DNA of 64,000 nucleotides from Nocardioides astragali. GTDB lineage: Bacteria; Actinomycetota; Actinomycetes; Propionibacteriales; Nocardioidaceae. This document shows positions 63,003 through 64,000 of this stretch, piece by piece. Position 1 is the stretch's first letter; the number at the start of each line of letters is the position of its first letter. The notes beneath the pieces were generated by a model, which saw only the letters and a program-made list of their open reading frames with translations, was not told the DNA's origin and searched no databases. A program made the translations under genes and the position numbers. The stretch is from the NCBI RefSeq assembly GCF_024436375.1, contig NZ_JAFMZM010000005.1, positions 124,001-188,000 on the forward strand, in the 5' to 3' direction.

Positions 63003-64000
63003 ATGAGCGACGAAACTACCCGCGAGTTCACCACCGTCGGCGTGATCGGCCTGGGCACGATGGGCGCCGGCATCGCCGAGGTGTTCGCGCGCAACGGCTA
63101 CTCCGTCATCGGCGTCGAGGTCAATGAGACCGGGGTCGAGCGCGGCCGGCAGCACCTGGAGCACTCCACCGGGCGCGCCGTGAAGCGAGAGAAGATGACC
63201 GAGGAGCAGCAGGCCGAGCTGCTGGGCCGGATCACCCTCACCACGTCGATGAGCGACCTCGCCGGCGCCGACCTCGTGATCGAGGCCGTCATCGAGTCGA
63301 TCGAGCTCAAGAAGTCGATCTTCCGGGCGCTCGACGACGTCGTCGGCCCCGACGCCATCCTCGCCACCAACACGTCCTCGCTCAGCGTCACCGAGATCTC
63401 CACCGCCAACTCGCTGCCCGGTCGCGTGATCGGTGTCCATTTCTTCAACCCCGCACCCGTGCAGGACCTCGTGGAGATCATCCGCACCGTCGTCACCGAG
63501 CCCCATGTCCTCGCCGACGTGCAGCGCGTGCTGCGCGACCTCGGCAAGGATCCCGTCGTGTGCGGCGACAAGGCGGGCTTCATCGCCAACACCCTCCTCT
63601 TCGGCTACCTCAACCACGCGGTGGCGATGTACGAGGGCAAGTACGCCTCGCGCGAGGACATCGACGCCGCCATGCGCTTCGGCTGCGGCTATCCGATGGG
63701 TCCGCTCGCGCTGCTCGACCTGATCGGCCTCGACACCGCCTACGAGATCCTCGACACGATGTACAAGCAGGGCCGCGACCGCCTGCACGCGCCGGCCCCG
63801 ATCCTGAAGCAGTACGTCACCGCGGGGCTGCTCGGTCGCAAGTCGGGCCGCGGCTTCTACACCTACGAGGCCCCCGACTCACCAGTCGTCGTCGCGGACG
63901 CGCAGACCCCCAGCGAGGACGACAAGCCGCAGCTGCGCCACGACATCAAGCTCGTCGGCGTGGTCGGCACCGGCACGATGGCGTCCGGGATCGTGGAGGT
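63003..64000 (+). CDS. 3-hydroxybutyryl-CoA dehydrogenase (3' end outside window)
   Basis: 332 codons visible, no stop before the window end. The NAD domain has V-G-V-I-G-L-G-T-M-G-A-G-I-A-E; S-S-L-S-V-T-E-I, H-F-F-N-P-A-P and the C-terminal domain with G-R-K-S-G-R-G-F-Y-T-Y follow. At about residue 318 a second Rossmann motif starts (L-V-G-V-V-G-T-G-T-M-A-S-G-I), so this is the duplicated, about 590-residue form known in actinobacteria. It acts in butyrate/polyhydroxybutyrate and ethylmalonyl-CoA routes. Confidence 0.9.
   Translation, partial: MSDETTREFTTVGVIGLGTMGAGIAEVFARNGYSVIGVEVNETGVERGRQHLEHSTGRAVKREKMTEEQQAELLGRITLTTSMSDLAGADLVIEAVIESIELKKSIFRALDDVVGPDAILATNTSSLSVTEISTANSLPGRVIGVHFFNPAPVQDLVEIIRTVVTEPHVLADVQRVLRDLGKDPVVCGDKAGFIANTLLFGYLNHAVAMYEGKYASREDIDAAMRFGCGYPMGPLALLDLIGLDTAYEILDTMYKQGRDRLHAPAPILKQYVTAGLLGRKSGRGFYTYEAPDSPVVVADAQTPSEDDKPQLRHDIKLVGVVGTGTMASGIVE

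Overview
This is a high-GC actinobacterial chromosome segment with no mobile element, CRISPR array or phage. The gene content (SigR/RsrA, WhiB1, PdtaS, SigF/RsbW, Ni-superoxide dismutase with SodX, the multifunctional KGD enzyme, bL37, NucS, MeaA-type mutase) and the local gene orders point to Actinomycetia. From general familiarity I would guess Nocardioides or a close relative (Propionibacteriales); that genus call is inference. Coding density is very high: no gene-free gap exceeds 300 bases, and the largest (about 200 bases) are divergent promoter regions.

Layout. 1-24 kb is rich in regulators: a membrane-tethered ECF sigma factor fused to a zinc-finger anti-sigma-like domain, a degenerate GGDEF protein, YedK, the redox pair sigR-rsrA with its own SigR-type promoter, bL37, two SigE-family sigma factor/membrane protein pairs, PdtaS, WhiB1, the RsbW-SigF pair, sodN/sodX, malic enzyme, a GT87 mannosyltransferase-like protein, an Eis-like acetyltransferase and a TetR regulator. 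24-31 kb carries kgd with a small DUF6104 gene, a lipoprotein-LCP pair and a choice-of-anchor P surface protein. 31-44 kb is a conserved housekeeping block: tRNA-Arg(CCG), argS, lysA, hom, thrC, thrB, rho, rpmE, prfA, prmC, sua5, wecA/tagO-like. 44.8-52.6 kb is the complete F1Fo ATP synthase operon (two small accessory membrane genes, then atpBEFHAGDC), preceded by a CRP-like site and closed by a strong intrinsic terminator. 52.6-64 kb holds DUF2550, a LacI regulator divergent from an MFS transporter, a PduO cobalamin adenosyltransferase, a STAS protein, the B12-dependent MeaA-type mutase, a D-amino-acid oxidase, phosphatase, exonuclease, NucS, a GNAT-like/MOSC protein and a 3-hydroxybutyryl-CoA dehydrogenase cut by the window end.

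The most unusual observation is the rho gene. It sits in the canonical actinobacterial rho position and keeps the RNA-binding domain, the Walker B aspartate and the arginine finger. However, the Walker A lysine is alanine (GKT to GAT), the catalytic glutamate is threonine (DERPEE to DTRPEE), the valve arginine is glycine and the R-loop lysine is alanine; the C-terminus is also shortened. The product looks like an ATPase-dead Rho pseudoenzyme with a Gln-rich repeat insertion. Other notable points are exact GGAAT-N18-GTT SigR promoters upstream of both sigR and rpmE, a probable leaderless long SigR isoform, 15-bp iterons before sodN, and several uncatalogued palindromes and hairpins.
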